DNA of 64,000 nucleotides from Fidelibacterota bacterium (GCA_019654715.1 BPEH01000001.1:1-64000), one strand, 5' to 3'. Positions 29,068 to 38,685 are shown, counted from the first letter of the stretch. Notes: generated by a model not told the origin, from the letters alone. Made by a program: numbers and translations.

Positions 29068-29498
29068 TCTATTGCTCTCAAATTATCTCTAATCACATCA
29101 TCTACTGGAATTGACTTTTGTTCTTTAAAATTAAACATCACAAATGTATGAATACTTTGGAAAACAGGAGTATCTTCTCCTTCTAAAAATAAAGCTTCAT
29201 GCACATCATAGCTCTTTGTACCAACTCTAGTAATACGGAAACCGATATCAAATTTAGCAGGGTGATGTGATTGTTCTACATATGTAACTTGCATTGAAGC
29301 TAATAAACCTGCGCTTGTGCTATCAAGTCCAAAAGAGGCTTCTTTTCCATACATATGTACTATAAAATCTTTATGCGTTGTTTCTAGAATGCTTAAATAA
29401 ATTGTATGATTGATATGCCCTAACGTATCTGAATCTCTCCATCTTGTTGACGCAGTTGTAAAAAAATCATAGTCTGATCGTGATAAGATTTTTTGCAT
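29064..29498 (-). CDS. Acyl-CoA thioesterase (4HBT hot-dog family)
   Basis: 144 residues. TRWRDSDTLGHINHTIYLSILE holds the conserved Asp and the WxDxDxxGHxNNxxYL pattern of YbgC/4HBT thioesterases. MQVTYVEQSHHPAKFDIGFRI and EALFLEGEDTPVF are the following strands. It hydrolyses small acyl-CoA or hydroxybenzoyl-CoA thioesters in the cytoplasm, and the precise substrate is unclear. Its ATG overlaps the corrected SDR stop (TAATG), and its stop overlaps the yaaA start. Confidence 0.85.
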   Translation of the reverse strand: MQKILSRSDYDFFTTASTRWRDSDTLGHINHTIYLSILETTHKDFIVHMYGKEASFGLDSTSAGLLASMQVTYVEQSHHPAKFDIGFRITRVGTKSYDVHEALFLEGEDTPVFQSIHTFVMFNFKEQKSIPVDDVIRDNLRAIE

Positions 29499-30336
29499 TA
29501 TGATAATTGTTCCTTGTAAGATTTACAAACATTCCAAAGCTGGTCCCATTGAGCTTGTTTATAGGATCTTTTGATGATTTAATTTCTTTACATTTGAAAA
29601 AATATTTTCCTGAAACATTTTGAACATCATCTGATGTTGATAGATAAATACTGGAATCTGCTCCATCTTCAACTGTTCTAGCAAATAAATTTGATCCAAA
29701 TTTGACAATACGTTTTATCATCGTACCCTCATTCCCTCCAATGTTGGTATTCACAAATCCTGGATGGAGACAATTCGCAGTTACCTTATTCTGAATCTGT
29801 GCTAAACGATAAGTAAACATAATATTCATGAGCTTTGAAACACAGTATGTACTCCACCATGAATGTTTTTTTTCTGAATTAATATTGTCGAAATCAATTG
29901 TTGCTCCAATATGAGCATTAGAAGCTACATTGACCACCCTAGATCCTTCAGAAGCTGATAACATATCCATTAGGTTGGTGGTAAGCACAAAATAATTCAT
30001 TTGATTGGTAGCAAAAGTTCTTTCCAATCCTTCGCTAGTGATTATTTTGTCCTTGCTAGCTCCTCCTGCATTATTTAATAAAACATTAAGGTAAGGGTAT
30101 TTATTTTTTATCTGATTAGAAAGAGAAGCAACCTCTTTTACCAAACTTAGATCTGTTTGAAAAAAATCTAATTTATCATTACCAGTCTCAGACACAATTG
30201 CTTCCATTGCCTGCTTCCCTTTATCAGGATTTCTACCGACGAGACCAACGCGATATCCTTGGCCTGCAATTGTTTTTGCAGCAGCCAATCCTATTCCATC
30301 AGTAGCGCCAGTAATGACTATAATTTTATCACTCAT
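29498..30336 (-). CDS. Short-chain dehydrogenase/reductase (retinol-dehydrogenase-like), frameshift near the end
   Basis: NAD(P) Rossmann enzyme of ~280 residues. TGATDGIGLAAAK is the cofactor loop, LLNNAGGA the NNAG strand, RVVNVASNA the serine strand and STYCVSK the catalytic Tyr-x3-Lys. After KYFFKCKEIKSS the open frame runs into unrelated sequence, but adding one A to the run complementary to 29569-29572 gives RSYKQAQWDQLWNVCKSYKEQLS and a TAA overlapping the thioesterase ATG. That C-terminus matches the usual LW.VS pattern. It opens the operon, divergent from the 5-alpha-reductase-like gene 44 bases away. Confidence 0.88.
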
Positions 30337-30380
30337 AAGTCCTCTTTGAACGAATCAATATTAATTATAAATTGGAGGCG

Positions 30381-31127
30381 ATGTTACAAATTTATGAAAT
30401 GATTCTGATGCCTTGGATTATCTTGGGAGTTGTAACATTCATTATTCTTTTAAAAATCCCTGCTCCGTATGGAAAATTTTCTAATACAAGTTGGGGACCA
30501 ATGATTCCAAGCAAATTAGGATGGTTTGTAATGGAAATTATTTCTCCTGTTGCATTTGCTTATTTTTTTCTTACTGGATTAGAAGAAAAAAGTTGGATTA
30601 CATGGGTGTTTTTTATCTGTTGGATGGGTCATTATTCTAATCGAAGCATTATTTATCCTATGCGACAAAAAAATCCAGCAAAAATGCCCCTTTCTATTGC
30701 CGTATTTGCATTGTTGTTTAATATTATCAACGGATTTATTAATGGTTATTTCTTAGGCTCTATGGAACCATACCTCATTGATTATGCTACCAACTGGAAT
30801 TTTATTCTAGGAATTATTTTGTTTGCTGTAGGAATGGTAATCAATATGCAATCGGATACCATTCTCCTAAAATTACGATCAGAAAATAAAGGATACCAAA
30901 TTCCAAGAGGAGGATTGTTCAAATACATTTCTTATCCCAATTATTTTGGAGAAATCTTAGAATGGACTGCATTTGCATTAATGACTTGGTCTTGGGCAGG
31001 ATTATCTTTTATGATATGGACAATGGCAAACTTAGTTCCAAGAGCTATTAAAGGACATCAATGGTATCATCAACAATTTGATGATTATCCAAAAGAAAGA
31101 AAGGCTATTTTTCCTTTCTTTTTCTAA
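30381..31127 (+). CDS. Steroid 5-alpha-reductase-like membrane protein (SRD5A C-terminal family)
   Basis: About 248 residues from the ATG at 30381. An in-frame TTG at 30372 overlaps the GGAGG element and is less likely to be the start. It has six or so hydrophobic helices. The C-terminal family signature is clear: RGGLFKYISYPNYFGEILEW, NLVPRAIKGHQWYHQQFDDYP and a terminal RKAIFPFFF. The family transfers hydride from NADPH to enone or enoyl lipids. In bacteria the substrate is usually unknown. It is divergently paired with an SDR, which suggests lipid or isoprenoid metabolism. Its 3' end overlaps the corrected tadA 3' end by 23 bases. Confidence 0.85.
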   Translation: MLQIYEMILMPWIILGVVTFIILLKIPAPYGKFSNTSWGPMIPSKLGWFVMEIISPVAFAYFFLTGLEEKSWITWVFFICWMGHYSNRSIIYPMRQKNPAKMPLSIAVFALLFNIINGFINGYFLGSMEPYLIDYATNWNFILGIILFAVGMVINMQSDTILLKLRSENKGYQIPRGGLFKYISYPNYFGEILEWTAFALMTWSWAGLSFMIWTMANLVPRAIKGHQWYHQQFDDYPKERKAIFPFFF

Positions 31128-31577
31128 TAAAATATTCCTGAATTAAAGATAAAGATTCATTCGCAAGTATATTTCCCTTCACAATAGAAGGAGTAGAACC
31201 TCCACAAATCTCAAACTAGAACCACATGCGCCTGATTCTTCATCATAACATCCAAAATAAAGTTTATCAATACGGCTATTTACAATGGCTCCAGCACACA
31301 TTGAACAAGGTTCTTTTGTCACATAGATTGCACATTCATTTAAACGCCAATTATCTAACGTAGATGAGGCTGAAGTAATTGCTATCATTTCAGCATGAGC
31401 AGTAGCGTCATTTAAAGATTCACATTGATTATATCCTTGTCCAATAATTTTATTATCGTGAACAATGATACATCCAACAGGAACTTCATCTGCATTAAAG
31501 GCTTGCATTGCGAGTTTTAATGCACGATGCATCCAATCTTCATGAGATATTTTATTTATTTGAATTCCAGTAGACAC
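31105..31577 (-). CDS. tadA: tRNA-specific adenosine deaminase TadA (C-terminal frameshift)
   Basis: Converts A34 to inosine in tRNA-Arg(ACG), which is encoded immediately upstream. Zinc and catalytic motifs are present: HAEM and PCSMCAGAI. PVGCIIV and DKLYFGCYDEESGACGS also match. After GSSL the frame ends early, but one missing base near 31214 restores EICGGSTPSIVKGNILANES and ends FIRKRKEK at 31105. The start is uncertain: GTG at 31577 fits family length, ATG at 31532 would be short. Any further upstream start falls inside the tRNA. Confidence 0.92.
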
Positions 31578-31580
31578 GAG

Positions 31581-31654
31581 TACGCCCGGAAGGACTCGAA
31601 CCCACAACCTTCTGGTCCGTAGCCAGACGCTCTATCCAATTGAGCTACGGGCGC
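31581..31654 (-). tRNA. tRNA-Arg (ACG)
   Basis: Cloverleaf on the minus strand with acceptor GCGCCCG/CGGGCGT, D-arm GCTCAATTGGATAGAGC, anticodon arm TCTGG-CTACGGA-CCAGA with anticodon ACG, and T-loop TTCGAGT. No CCA is encoded. A34 needs deamination to inosine by TadA, whose gene follows directly downstream. The T stem has one mismatch, possibly a sequence error. Confidence 0.93.
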
Positions 31655-31674
31655 ATATGTAAAACGAGGAGAAC

Positions 31675-32564
31675 TTATGAACCAAAATCTATTTCTTCAA
31701 CCTGGAAGATTTTCTTATCATTTTCTCCGCCACCATCAAATTGAACAAACGCAAGAATATTTAAATCACTTGGAGACCAAGTAACTCCAGAATCATTTGG
31801 CCAATTACTATTTAATGTCCAATCAATACTTGTAGTCTTGTTTCACCTGAATCTAAATTAAGAGATTCTCCCCAAGTTATAATTCCTTCAGTGGTTGTTT
31901 CAGAGTTGAGGAAATCGATGAAAGTTTGGTGAAATACTGTTTGTCCGTTTGGTGCAGCATATTGAGAATCATCATGTGTTACAGCAATATAGTATTTGAA
32001 TCCAAGGTTTCTCACATCTCCTGCAGCAGTCACTGTAATAGTACCAGTTAATTTATATCCGTCTAATGCTACATTCATCTGAACATCAAATGGAGAAATA
32101 GCCGTAGTAGTATCTACCTGTCTTGCATGTGTTCGCCATGTAGATGCTCCTGAACCAGAATCAGTCATTCCTTGGGTAAAGCATGAGGAACATATCCAAC
32201 ATTATAGTATCCTTCACGCCAAATTACTGGATTTTGATTCCAATCATAATAAGGATCTCCAGCAGCAGGCCACCAAACATGATAACGTAATACAATCCAT
32301 TCAGCTGCAATATCGCTTGCATATGTAGATGATGTAGGATCTAAATATTTGTTTAGAGTTTATTCTGACCCGTACAAGGACCACAAGTTGTTGATGTGAA
32401 TAATTCAGTCAAAATTTTGGTTGGTACTGGTTGTCCCGTACCGCCTGTATTTCCACCAGTTTCTCCACCACCCCATCTGGGGTTTGCAGTTACACTATCT
32501 CCTCCTCCGCTAAAAGCAAAAAGAGCGAAAGCAATACCCCCAAAAATATATTTTTATTATTCAT
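31675..32564 (-). CDS. Omp28-like thioredoxin-fold envelope protein (several frameshifts)
   Basis: The frame starts at ATG 32564 behind AGGAG, with hydrophobic signal NIFLGVLLSLFLLL. A glycine/threonine-rich linker leads to ILTELFTSTTCGPCTGQNKL, a thioredoxin-like CGPC site. Next come IVLRYHVWWPAAGDPYYDWN and REGYYNVGYVPHAL, the Omp28-family HxxxDP and cis-Pro region. A beta-rich C-terminal domain begins SGASTWRTHARQV and contains LTGTITVTAAGDV. The end at 31675 reads KKIFQVEEIDFGS. At least four frame changes (about 32515, 32360, 32180, 31830) break it. It lies beside the DUF6029 and TlpA-like genes, suggesting a shared envelope redox or assembly role. Confidence 0.72.
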
Positions 32565-32612
32565 AGTAAATCTCCTAGGGGTTTTTCCCCCCCATATCTT
32601 CCTGAATTTAGT

Positions 32613-34249
32613 TCAAATTAACATGTAATCAATTCTTAGCCCTTTTTTAAAGGTTGGATATACCTACAACCCCATTTGTACAATCTAATCCTCCTCTGAT
32701 AGATCCATAAAAAATTTCCAAAATATTATCTGATTTAATTCTATAGTTAATGCTACTGAATTCCATGTATTTGAATCAAAATTTGATATGATTCATCCTA
32801 TTGGTTGATTCTGTAGCCACTGTTATGACCACGGTGCGTGATTAACTGTGAATCCTAAAAAGATATTGTCTTGATACTTTTCAGAAATAAAGAAACAAAT
32901 GAAGATTCATCATTCGTGGTTACTTCAAATCCTTTTTTAGCACGTTGTAATTCTAATTGTACTTCAATGCTCCATAAATCGTTCAAAATAACATTTACCA
33001 TAAATGGAAAAGTGATTGCTTTATTCACTTCAAATGATTCTGAAGTGTTTGAATTAGCAAGCACAGCAAAGGTGTCAGAAAAATAATCAAACCCTACTCG
33101 ATAAAATAAAGTATGAGCTTTATTATACCCATTCAACTCAATAAATATTTCATCAAATGGATAAGAATCTTTATCCTACTTGGGAACAAAGAATTGCTAT
33201 TTCCATTTGTGGTGTTAAAGGTTCAGGTTCCCAATAACCAAATTCGTTATGCCATCCTTTTGTAGAGCTAGATTTTGTATAATTCATAACAAAGTTCGGT
33301 TTTCATCTATTGGGCCTATTAATTCTAATTCTAAACCAATTTCATCATTTAAATTCACTTGTTTTGAATTTCGACTTAGCAACTTAAACTATGCTGATAA
33401 TAACCTGTTGGTGAACGCTGAACATCAAGTGCTTGTCCATAGTTACTCAATATATTGTCTCGCATACTCGGATCTTTTACATCTATTCGGGATCGTCTAT
33501 AGTTTGATGTCAATGCCCAATCTTTGATATAGTTTGTATTAGAAAGTAAAGTCCATTCCCTTTATCAGTCTCTGAGCCACTATCAACTTATCAACTTGGA
33601 TCTTTTGCTAATAAATGACAAAAAGAAATCACCATTATCGTAAGGTTTTTCAAAACGTATTCCACTTTAAAAGCTAGAGATTGGGGCTTCCTCTTCTTCT
33701 GTAAAAATATAGAGAGTCCCATGTTGATTCGTGACTCAATACTAATCTGAACCGTATAAGGTTTGTTTAAGAATATAATTCGGAACTCGTGGATCATAAT
33801 CCCCAAGGAAAGTAGTGCTCTTTCGAGGATTAGTCTCACCTGCAATTACATTTAATGAAATATAATCTTTCTCATACCCTACCTTAATCCAGTTGCACTT
33901 GTATTAAAATCTAAATGTTTATAGTCTGTTTGATTAAGAATAAGGCCTCTTCCCCATGTTTGATAAAAATCTCCTAATTCAATCGATAAATTTTTATTAT
34001 AAAATCCAAGTAAAAATTCGCGAATCCCTTCTTCTTTTAATCCAATTTCAGGGGGATCACTCAATTTTAAACTAAATAATGCTTCAAATCTATCATCTGG
34101 ACGATTTAAGATTATCCCAGTATTAAAATAAATTTCCTCATAAGTATAATTATTATCACCCTCACCATAACGAATATTGAGATTGTTTGAATATTCAACC
34201 TGGGCAGTTAAAGAGTACATAAAAAAATGGAGATAATACGTTTATTCAT
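32613..34249 (-). CDS. DUF6029 outer-membrane protein (heavily frameshifted)
   Basis: ATG at 34249 overlaps the TlpA-like stop region. After a broken signal peptide the frame YSLTAQVEYSNNLNIRYGEG, then LSIELGDFYQTWGRGLILNQ and TSATGLR, is the DUF6029 entry signature. Fragments continue in changing frames through 33845-33591 and 33136-32855 (QRAKKGFEVTTNDESSF) to a C-terminus with ILEIFYGSIRGGLDC, CRYIQP and KKGLRIDYMLI at 32613. The product would be a ~540-residue beta barrel. At least six indels are needed. Either this is unusually poor sequence or the gene is decaying. The neighbouring Omp28-like gene is damaged in the same way, which favours a sequence-quality explanation. Confidence 0.65.
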
Positions 34250-34721
34250 TAAATATTGCGTCTAATTCTTTCTTAAATATGTTTTCATCTCCAGGAATGA
34301 AACCACGTTTCCGATAAATAATATTATTATTCTCAACTATAAAAGACAAAGGAATTGGTTGGGCATTAAATCGTCTAGAAAGCTTCTGATTATAATCCAT
34401 TACAATATGATAAATATCTCCTTTGAGGTATTTTTTTGAATTCACAAAAGATTTTACTTTCCCCACTTTTCCTGGATCATCTGTATTAATTAAGATTACA
34501 GATACTTTGTCATCATACTCTTCAATAAATTCACTTAAAACATCCATTTCTTTAATACAAGGAATGCACCATGTCGCCCAAAAACTAACAAAACTAACAT
34601 CGCCAGTTAATTCATGTAAATCGATGGTTTCATTATTTAGTAAACGTACTTTTGCATTTGGGATAGTTGATTGTGCAAATACGACAGACAGAATTAAAAA
34701 TACAATACTATATTTTTTCAA
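34242..34721 (-). CDS. TlpA-like periplasmic thioredoxin
   Basis: 159 residues from a TTG start at 34721, supported by AAGGA six bases upstream and by overlap with the gltX stop. Signal peptide IVFLILSVVFAQ. Active site FWATWCIPC in a TlpA/ResA fold, followed by VILINTDD and the cis-proline AQPIPLSFIV. It is a membrane- or periplasm-located thiol reductant, perhaps serving the Omp28-like CGPC protein two genes downstream. The frame is intact. Confidence 0.88.
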   Translation of the reverse strand: MKKYSIVFLILSVVFAQSTIPNAKVRLLNNETIDLHELTGDVSFVSFWATWCIPCIKEMDVLSEFIEEYDDKVSVILINTDDPGKVGKVKSFVNSKKYLKGDIYHIVMDYNQKLSRRFNAQPIPLSFIVENNNIIYRKRGFIPGDENIFKKELDAIFNE

Positions 34722-36130
34722 TTTAATTCCTTTAATCCAGCCGCCAATCGCTTAATACACGCTTCTTTTCCAAGCAAAACCATCGTATCAAAAATACCAG
34801 GACCATAGGTAAGTCCAGATAGAACAAATCGAATAGGTTGGATAAGTTTTCCAAGAGATAGATTATGTTGATTCATTAGATTTTCAAAAACAGATTCTAA
34901 TGTTTTTTTATCCCAATTATTTTCAATGGTTAATGCATTTAATAAGTCTTCTACAATTTTTTTGGATGAATCATTCCAAATTGTATTTTTGACATCTGAT
35001 CATAAGAAATTTGACTGCTAAAAAATGTTTCTGAAATCTCAATTAAATCTACCAATGTTTTTGATCGTTCTTTTGTTAGTTTTAAAACATCTTTTTTATA
35101 ACTACTTGCCTGCCCTGTAGCCCAATCTGGTTTTAATTTTTCAAGCTCTATAATGGTAGTATCGATACTAGCATTTGCCATATGTTGACCAGAAATCCAT
35201 AATAATTTTTTCTCGTCAAATATTGCAGATTTCTTTTGAACTTGTTCTAGATTAAATCCATCGATTAAACCATCAAGGTTAAAAATTTCTTGATCAGAAT
35301 CTGGATTCCATCCTAACAAAGAAAGATAATTAAGAATCGCCTCTGGCATATACCCTTTATCGCGATATTCTTGAACATTGGTTGCTGTATGTCGTTTGCT
35401 TAATCGTTTCTTATCAGATCCTAGAATCATAGGCAAATGGGCAAATGTAGGTACATTGAATCCAAGTGCTTGATAAACCAGGATTTGTTTCGGTGTATTT
35501 GCCAAGTGATCATCCCCTCTAATAACATGGGTAATATTCATATCACAATCATCAATAGTCACTACAAAATTATAGGTAGGTAGCCCATCTGATCTTGCGA
35601 TAATAAAATCATCTAAATCACTATTGTTTACCTTAATGTTTCCATATACCAAATCATCAAATTCTGTGGTTCCTTCAGGGATCTTTAATCGCACAGTAAA
35701 TGGTTTGCCTTGATCAACTAATTCTTGTTGTTGTTCTGATGTATAATCACGATAGGTTTTTGGAACACGAAATACTGCTTTTTTTTGTCCTGCCTCTGTA
35801 CGAAGCGTATCAAGTTCTTCTTTTGTTAAGAAACATCGATAAGCTGTCCCATCATCCAGCATTGAGTTTACAACAGATTGATGGCGATCAAGATTAGAAG
35901 ATTGATATACAATGTCATCATCCCATGGTAATCCTAACCATTGTAATGCATCGGATATTTGATCAATATATTTTTTTTCAGAACGTTCTGTATCGGTATC
36001 TTCAATACGTAATAAAAATGTTCCCTTATGTTTTTTGGCATACAACCAATTAAAAAGAGCAGTTCTAGCACCTCCAATATGCAAATATCCTGTTGGGACT
36101 AGGAGCAAATCTGACAATAGGTTTGTTCAT
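34718..36130 (-). CDS. gltX: Glutamyl-tRNA synthetase (two frameshifts)
   Basis: ATG at 36130 gives MNKPIVRFAPSP, then an extra C near 36097 displaces the frame from TGYLHIGGARTALFNWLY (HIGH-type motif). The long frame holds RIEDTDTERS, the KLSKRH catalytic motif and GWNPDSDQEIF. Near 34960 another break is followed by FENLMNQHNLSLGKLIQPIRF, VLSGLTYGPGIFDTMVLLG and KRLAAGLKELN, the normal end. Corrected length is ~470 residues, full size for a type that makes Glu-tRNA. tRNA-Ser lies 2 bases upstream, so the message may be released by tRNA processing. Confidence 0.93.
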
Positions 36131-36132
36131 TG

Positions 36133-36219
36133 CGGAGGCGGTAGGATTCGAACCTACGAAGGGCTTGCACCCTTGCTGGTTTTCAAGACCAGTGCATTCA
36201 ACCGCTCTGCCACGCCTCC
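36133..36219 (-). tRNA. tRNA-Ser (UGA)
   Basis: 87-nt class II tRNA with acceptor GGAGGCG/CGCCTCC, anticodon stem-loop CTGGT-CTTGAAA-ACCAG (anticodon TGA), long variable arm AAGGGTGCAAGCCCTT and T-loop TTCGAAT. CCA is not encoded. It sits directly upstream of gltX. Confidence 0.96.
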
Positions 36220-36360
36220 TAGATTAAATTTAATTGAATGACTTGTTTATATATAGTAATTTTTTGCGTATTCTGGATACTAAAATACATAATTGTAGAT
36301 TTATTCTTTAATACTGTATATAACAATAATTTAGTAAAAGAAATCTCCAAGAAACAGAAG

Positions 36361-37097
36361 ATGAAAAAAATAATTTACCTACTCATTCTAAGTACTGCTA
36401 TCTCTGCACAAAGCTTAGATTTAAAAGAACAAAAATTAACTCCAAGAAAAGAAGCTATGCCTAAACAACAAGGGTTTGTTTCAAATGATGTTCCTGCAAC
36501 AATTATTCTGGATAGAAGAAATAGTATTCTTAAATGGACAGGCGGATTAAAGTTCGCTGTCAGTAATCATTCAGGTACCTTAAAAATTAGACAAGGAAAT
36601 ATTAGTCTGATGGAAAATAAAAATTTCACAGGTGGAAAATTGAAATTAACATGGCAACAATGACTAATACAGACCTAAGTGATCCTGGAAAAAGAGAACG
36701 TCTTATTGGTCATCTAAGATCTGGAGATTTCTTCGATGTAGAACACTTCCCTATTGCCTCATTGGATATCAAATCATCTAAGCTAATTGGGAAAACTAAT
36801 GATGGATTATACAATGTTCAAATCACAGGGGACTTAACCATTAAGTCTACTACAAAACCTATTACATTTAATGCAACGATCAACCTTGATTCAAAAGTGA
36901 AAAAAGCAACTGGAACCTTAATATTTAATAGAACAGATTTTGGTGTTCAATACCGGGCTGAAATGCATCTGGATAATCCTGATTCTTTTTGGAATAAATT
37001 ACGCTCTACAAGAGACACAGCTAAAGATAGGGTCATTCGTGATGAAATAGAGATTGAATTTGAAATGAATTCTTTACCAGGAATGCTAAGAAAATAA
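36361..37097 (+). CDS. YceI-like periplasmic lipid-binding protein (one frameshift)
   Basis: Signal peptide IIYLLILSTAISAQ from ATG 36361. The YceI fold strands are ILKWTGGLKFAVSNHSGTL and then, after adding one A in the run at 36637-36640, GGKIEINMATMTNTDL with HLRSGDFFDVEHFPIASLDI and GDLTIKSTTKPITFNATI. The C-terminus is FNRTDFGVQYRAEM and VIRDEIEIEFEM. The family forms a lipocalin-like barrel that binds isoprenoid or fatty-acid chains in the periplasm. Corrected length ~244 residues. The DUF456 gene follows 25 bases downstream on the same strand. Confidence 0.87.
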
Positions 37098-37122
37098 CCA
37101 TCAAATATTTAAGGAACTATAA

Positions 37123-37614
37123 GTGGATTATGTGATAACTATTGCAATAGTTTTAATAGCTATAATTTCAATTATATTGGTATGGATTAATCTTCCAGGA
37201 ACTTTTGTTTTATTGGTATCTATTTTCTGTATTGATCGATTTACAGACTATCAAGAATTACCAGAAAATTTTCTTATAACCATGTTAATCGTATTTATGT
37301 TATTAGAGGTTATTGAATTTCTATTGAGTGCTGTTATGGTAAAATTTCAAGGTGGAAAAAATTCATCAGCTTTTTTGTCAATCTTAGGTGCAATTATTGG
37401 AGCAATTATAGGTAGTTTCATCCTCCCGATTATTGGTACATTCCTTGGTCTGATTATAGGATCATATTTGGTAACCTATTATAATGAAAAAAATCTAGGA
37501 AAAAATTCTCAAGAAGCAACTCAAATTGCGATAAGTACAACACTAGGTTACTTAATAGGAAAATCAATGAAATCATTGCTGATAGCAATATTTGTATTGT
37601 ATTTAATTATTTAA
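37123..37614 (+). CDS. DUF456 membrane protein
   Basis: 163 residues from GTG with AAGGA upstream. It has multiple glycine-rich transmembrane helices, including IVLVWINLPGTFVLL-type and FLSILGAIIGAIIGSFILPIIGTFLGLIIGSYL, the latter repeated GxxxG-like motif being the DUF456 hallmark. The polar loop YYNEKNLGKNSQEA and a last helix end the protein. Function unknown across the family. Its 3' end overlaps a convergent small gene by eight bases. Confidence 0.85.
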   Translation: MDYVITIAIVLIAIISIILVWINLPGTFVLLVSIFCIDRFTDYQELPENFLITMLIVFMLLEVIEFLLSAVMVKFQGGKNSSAFLSILGAIIGAIIGSFILPIIGTFLGLIIGSYLVTYYNEKNLGKNSQEATQIAISTTLGYLIGKSMKSLLIAIFVLYLII

Positions 37615-37813
37615 TTGAATCAATAAAACCTTTACCCACAAGATAGGGAATAACGATATAGAGAGTCACATCTCGAATGAGATAATATAAGAATATTACT
37701 ACTCCAGCTTTCCATCCATATTTTTTAAAAACATCTTTTAGCGCATACCGTAAACCGTGTTTTCTTGTATTGAGCCGAAGGTCATTTAGTGCGTTAAGAA
37801 ATGTTTTAAACAT
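37607..37813 (-). CDS. Small predicted membrane protein, 68 residues
   Basis: A basic N-terminal half (RLNTRKHGLRYALKDVFKKYGWK) is followed by hydrophobic VVIFLYYLIRDVTLYIVIPYLVG, suggesting one or two membrane passes with the N-terminus inside. No family is recognised and no clear Shine-Dalgarno sequence is seen. It converges on the DUF456 gene with an eight-base overlap. Confidence 0.45.
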   Translation of the reverse strand: MFKTFLNALNDLRLNTRKHGLRYALKDVFKKYGWKAGVVIFLYYLIRDVTLYIVIPYLVGKGFIDSIK

Positions 37814-37816
37814 GGC

Positions 37817-37945
37817 TTAAATATTATACCCCCAATTATAGAAAAGGAATAATAATATAGAAAATAATATCTTTAGGAGATAATATAGGAATACCATAGT
37901 AGCATGGCCTAATATACTCCATTTTCTATATAAAAACTGTATCAT
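37817..37945 (-). CDS. Possible 42-residue membrane peptide
   Basis: ATG at 37945 gives 42 residues, with basic MIQFLYRKW then a long hydrophobic stretch (MVFLYYLLKILFSILLFLF) and NWGYNI, ending 4 bases before the 68-residue gene. It starts only 6 bases after tRNA-Ser with no ribosome-binding site. A-T-rich sequence can give such frames by chance, so support is weak. Confidence 0.25.
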   Translation of the reverse strand: MIQFLYRKWSILGHATMVFLYYLLKILFSILLFLFYNWGYNI

Positions 37946-37951
37946 ATTTCG

Positions 37952-38039
37952 CGGAGAGAGTGGGATTCGAACCCACGTTACGCTATTAACGTAAACACGC
38001 TTTCCAAGCGTGCGCTTTCAGCCGCTCAGCCACCTCTCC
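37952..38039 (-). tRNA. tRNA-Ser (GGA)
   Basis: 88-nt class II tRNA with acceptor GGAGAGG/TCTCTCC, anticodon stem-loop CACGC-TTGGAAA-GCGTG (anticodon GGA), extended variable arm TTTACGTTAATAGCGTAA and T-loop TTCGAAT. It lies 7 bases downstream of the lysine-rich/acidic-tail protein gene, with no CCA encoded. Confidence 0.96.
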
Positions 38040-38046
38040 AAAATTG

Positions 38047-38623
38047 TTATTCTTTGGAGGATTCTTCAGCTTTTTCAGCTGAATCTTCTTCAGGTGCCGA
38101 TTCTTCTTCTGATACTTCCTCGGCTGGCTCTTCAGTAGGGTTTCTTCTTCTACTGGAGCTTCTTCTTGAGTTTCTTCAGCTGGAGTTTCCTCTGCTGGTT
38201 GTTCCTCTTTTGATTCTTCTACTGTTTCTTCAGTAGATAATTCTTCTGTTGGCTCTTCTTCACCCGGAGCTTCTTCTACAGGTTCTTCTGCAGGTGCTTC
38301 CTCTTAAACTGGAGCTTCTTCTACAGGTTCTTCTGCAGGTGCTTCCTCTTAAACTGGAGCTTCTTCTACAGGTTCTTCTGCAGGTGCTTCCTTTTTGGGG
38401 TTTTTGGTTCCCCCCCCCCCCCAAATGCTAATACATTAGAAGATTCTTCTTCTTCACGTTTTAAAGCTTGATCAATATTTTCATTTTCTTCCATACGAAT
38501 CATTCTAGATAAAAATTTGATATGTCCTGTCTTCTCAGAAAGAAGGGTTTGGATATATTTGACAACTTTAAAATTCTTTTTTTCTTTTCCTAATTTGCTA
38601 GTAAATGTTTGTTTTTTAGCCAT
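38047..38623 (-). CDS. Lysine-rich small protein (DUF4295-like?) with long Glu/Ala/Pro repeat tail, frame disrupted
   Basis: From ATG 38623 the first ~60 residues read MAKKQTFTSKLGKEKK, then KVVKYIQTLLSEKTGHIKFL, and are basic. The spacing of MAKK..., KVxK and SxKTG resembles DUF4295, a small ribosome-associated protein of Bacteroidota, but I cannot confirm this. After SSNVLAF a C13 tract (complement G13) and a short odd insert shift the frame. The tail is EAPAEEPVEEAPV-like in 15-residue repeats and ends SAPEEDSAEKAEESSKE at 38047. Two repeat copies contain in-frame TAA. The tail is strongly acidic, opposite to the basic head. The true tail length is uncertain. Confidence 0.55.
38266..38392. 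repeat. 45-bp tandem repeat, 2.8 copies
   Basis: Three near-identical copies begin at 38266, 38311 and 38356, each coding on the minus strand for 15 residues of Glu/Ala/Pro-rich sequence. Two copy junctions read TTAAACT where a coding-consistent TTCAACT-like form would avoid a stop. A C13 homopolymer follows at 38410-38422. The array may be real repeat expansion or an assembly collapse/expansion. Confidence 0.85.
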
Positions 38624-38685
38624 AATTAATTTTTATTTAAGTGTTAGGTGCCGAACTTAATGCGCTTTGTTAAAAACTCAAATGA

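Noticed and set aside
31675-34249. Calling the Omp28-like and DUF6029 genes true pseudogenes
   Set aside because: Frames switch without loss of conserved motifs and both ends are intact, and essential genes nearby show the same kind of indels, so decay cannot be separated from sequence error.
38266-38392. Regular repeats that could suggest a CRISPR array
   Set aside because: Copies are contiguous with no spacers and encode a Glu/Ala/Pro repeat in frame with a protein tail.
38054-38431. Serine- and leucine-rich plus-strand open frames
   Set aside because: They are the complement of the Glu/Ala/Pro repeat codons; composition alone explains them.
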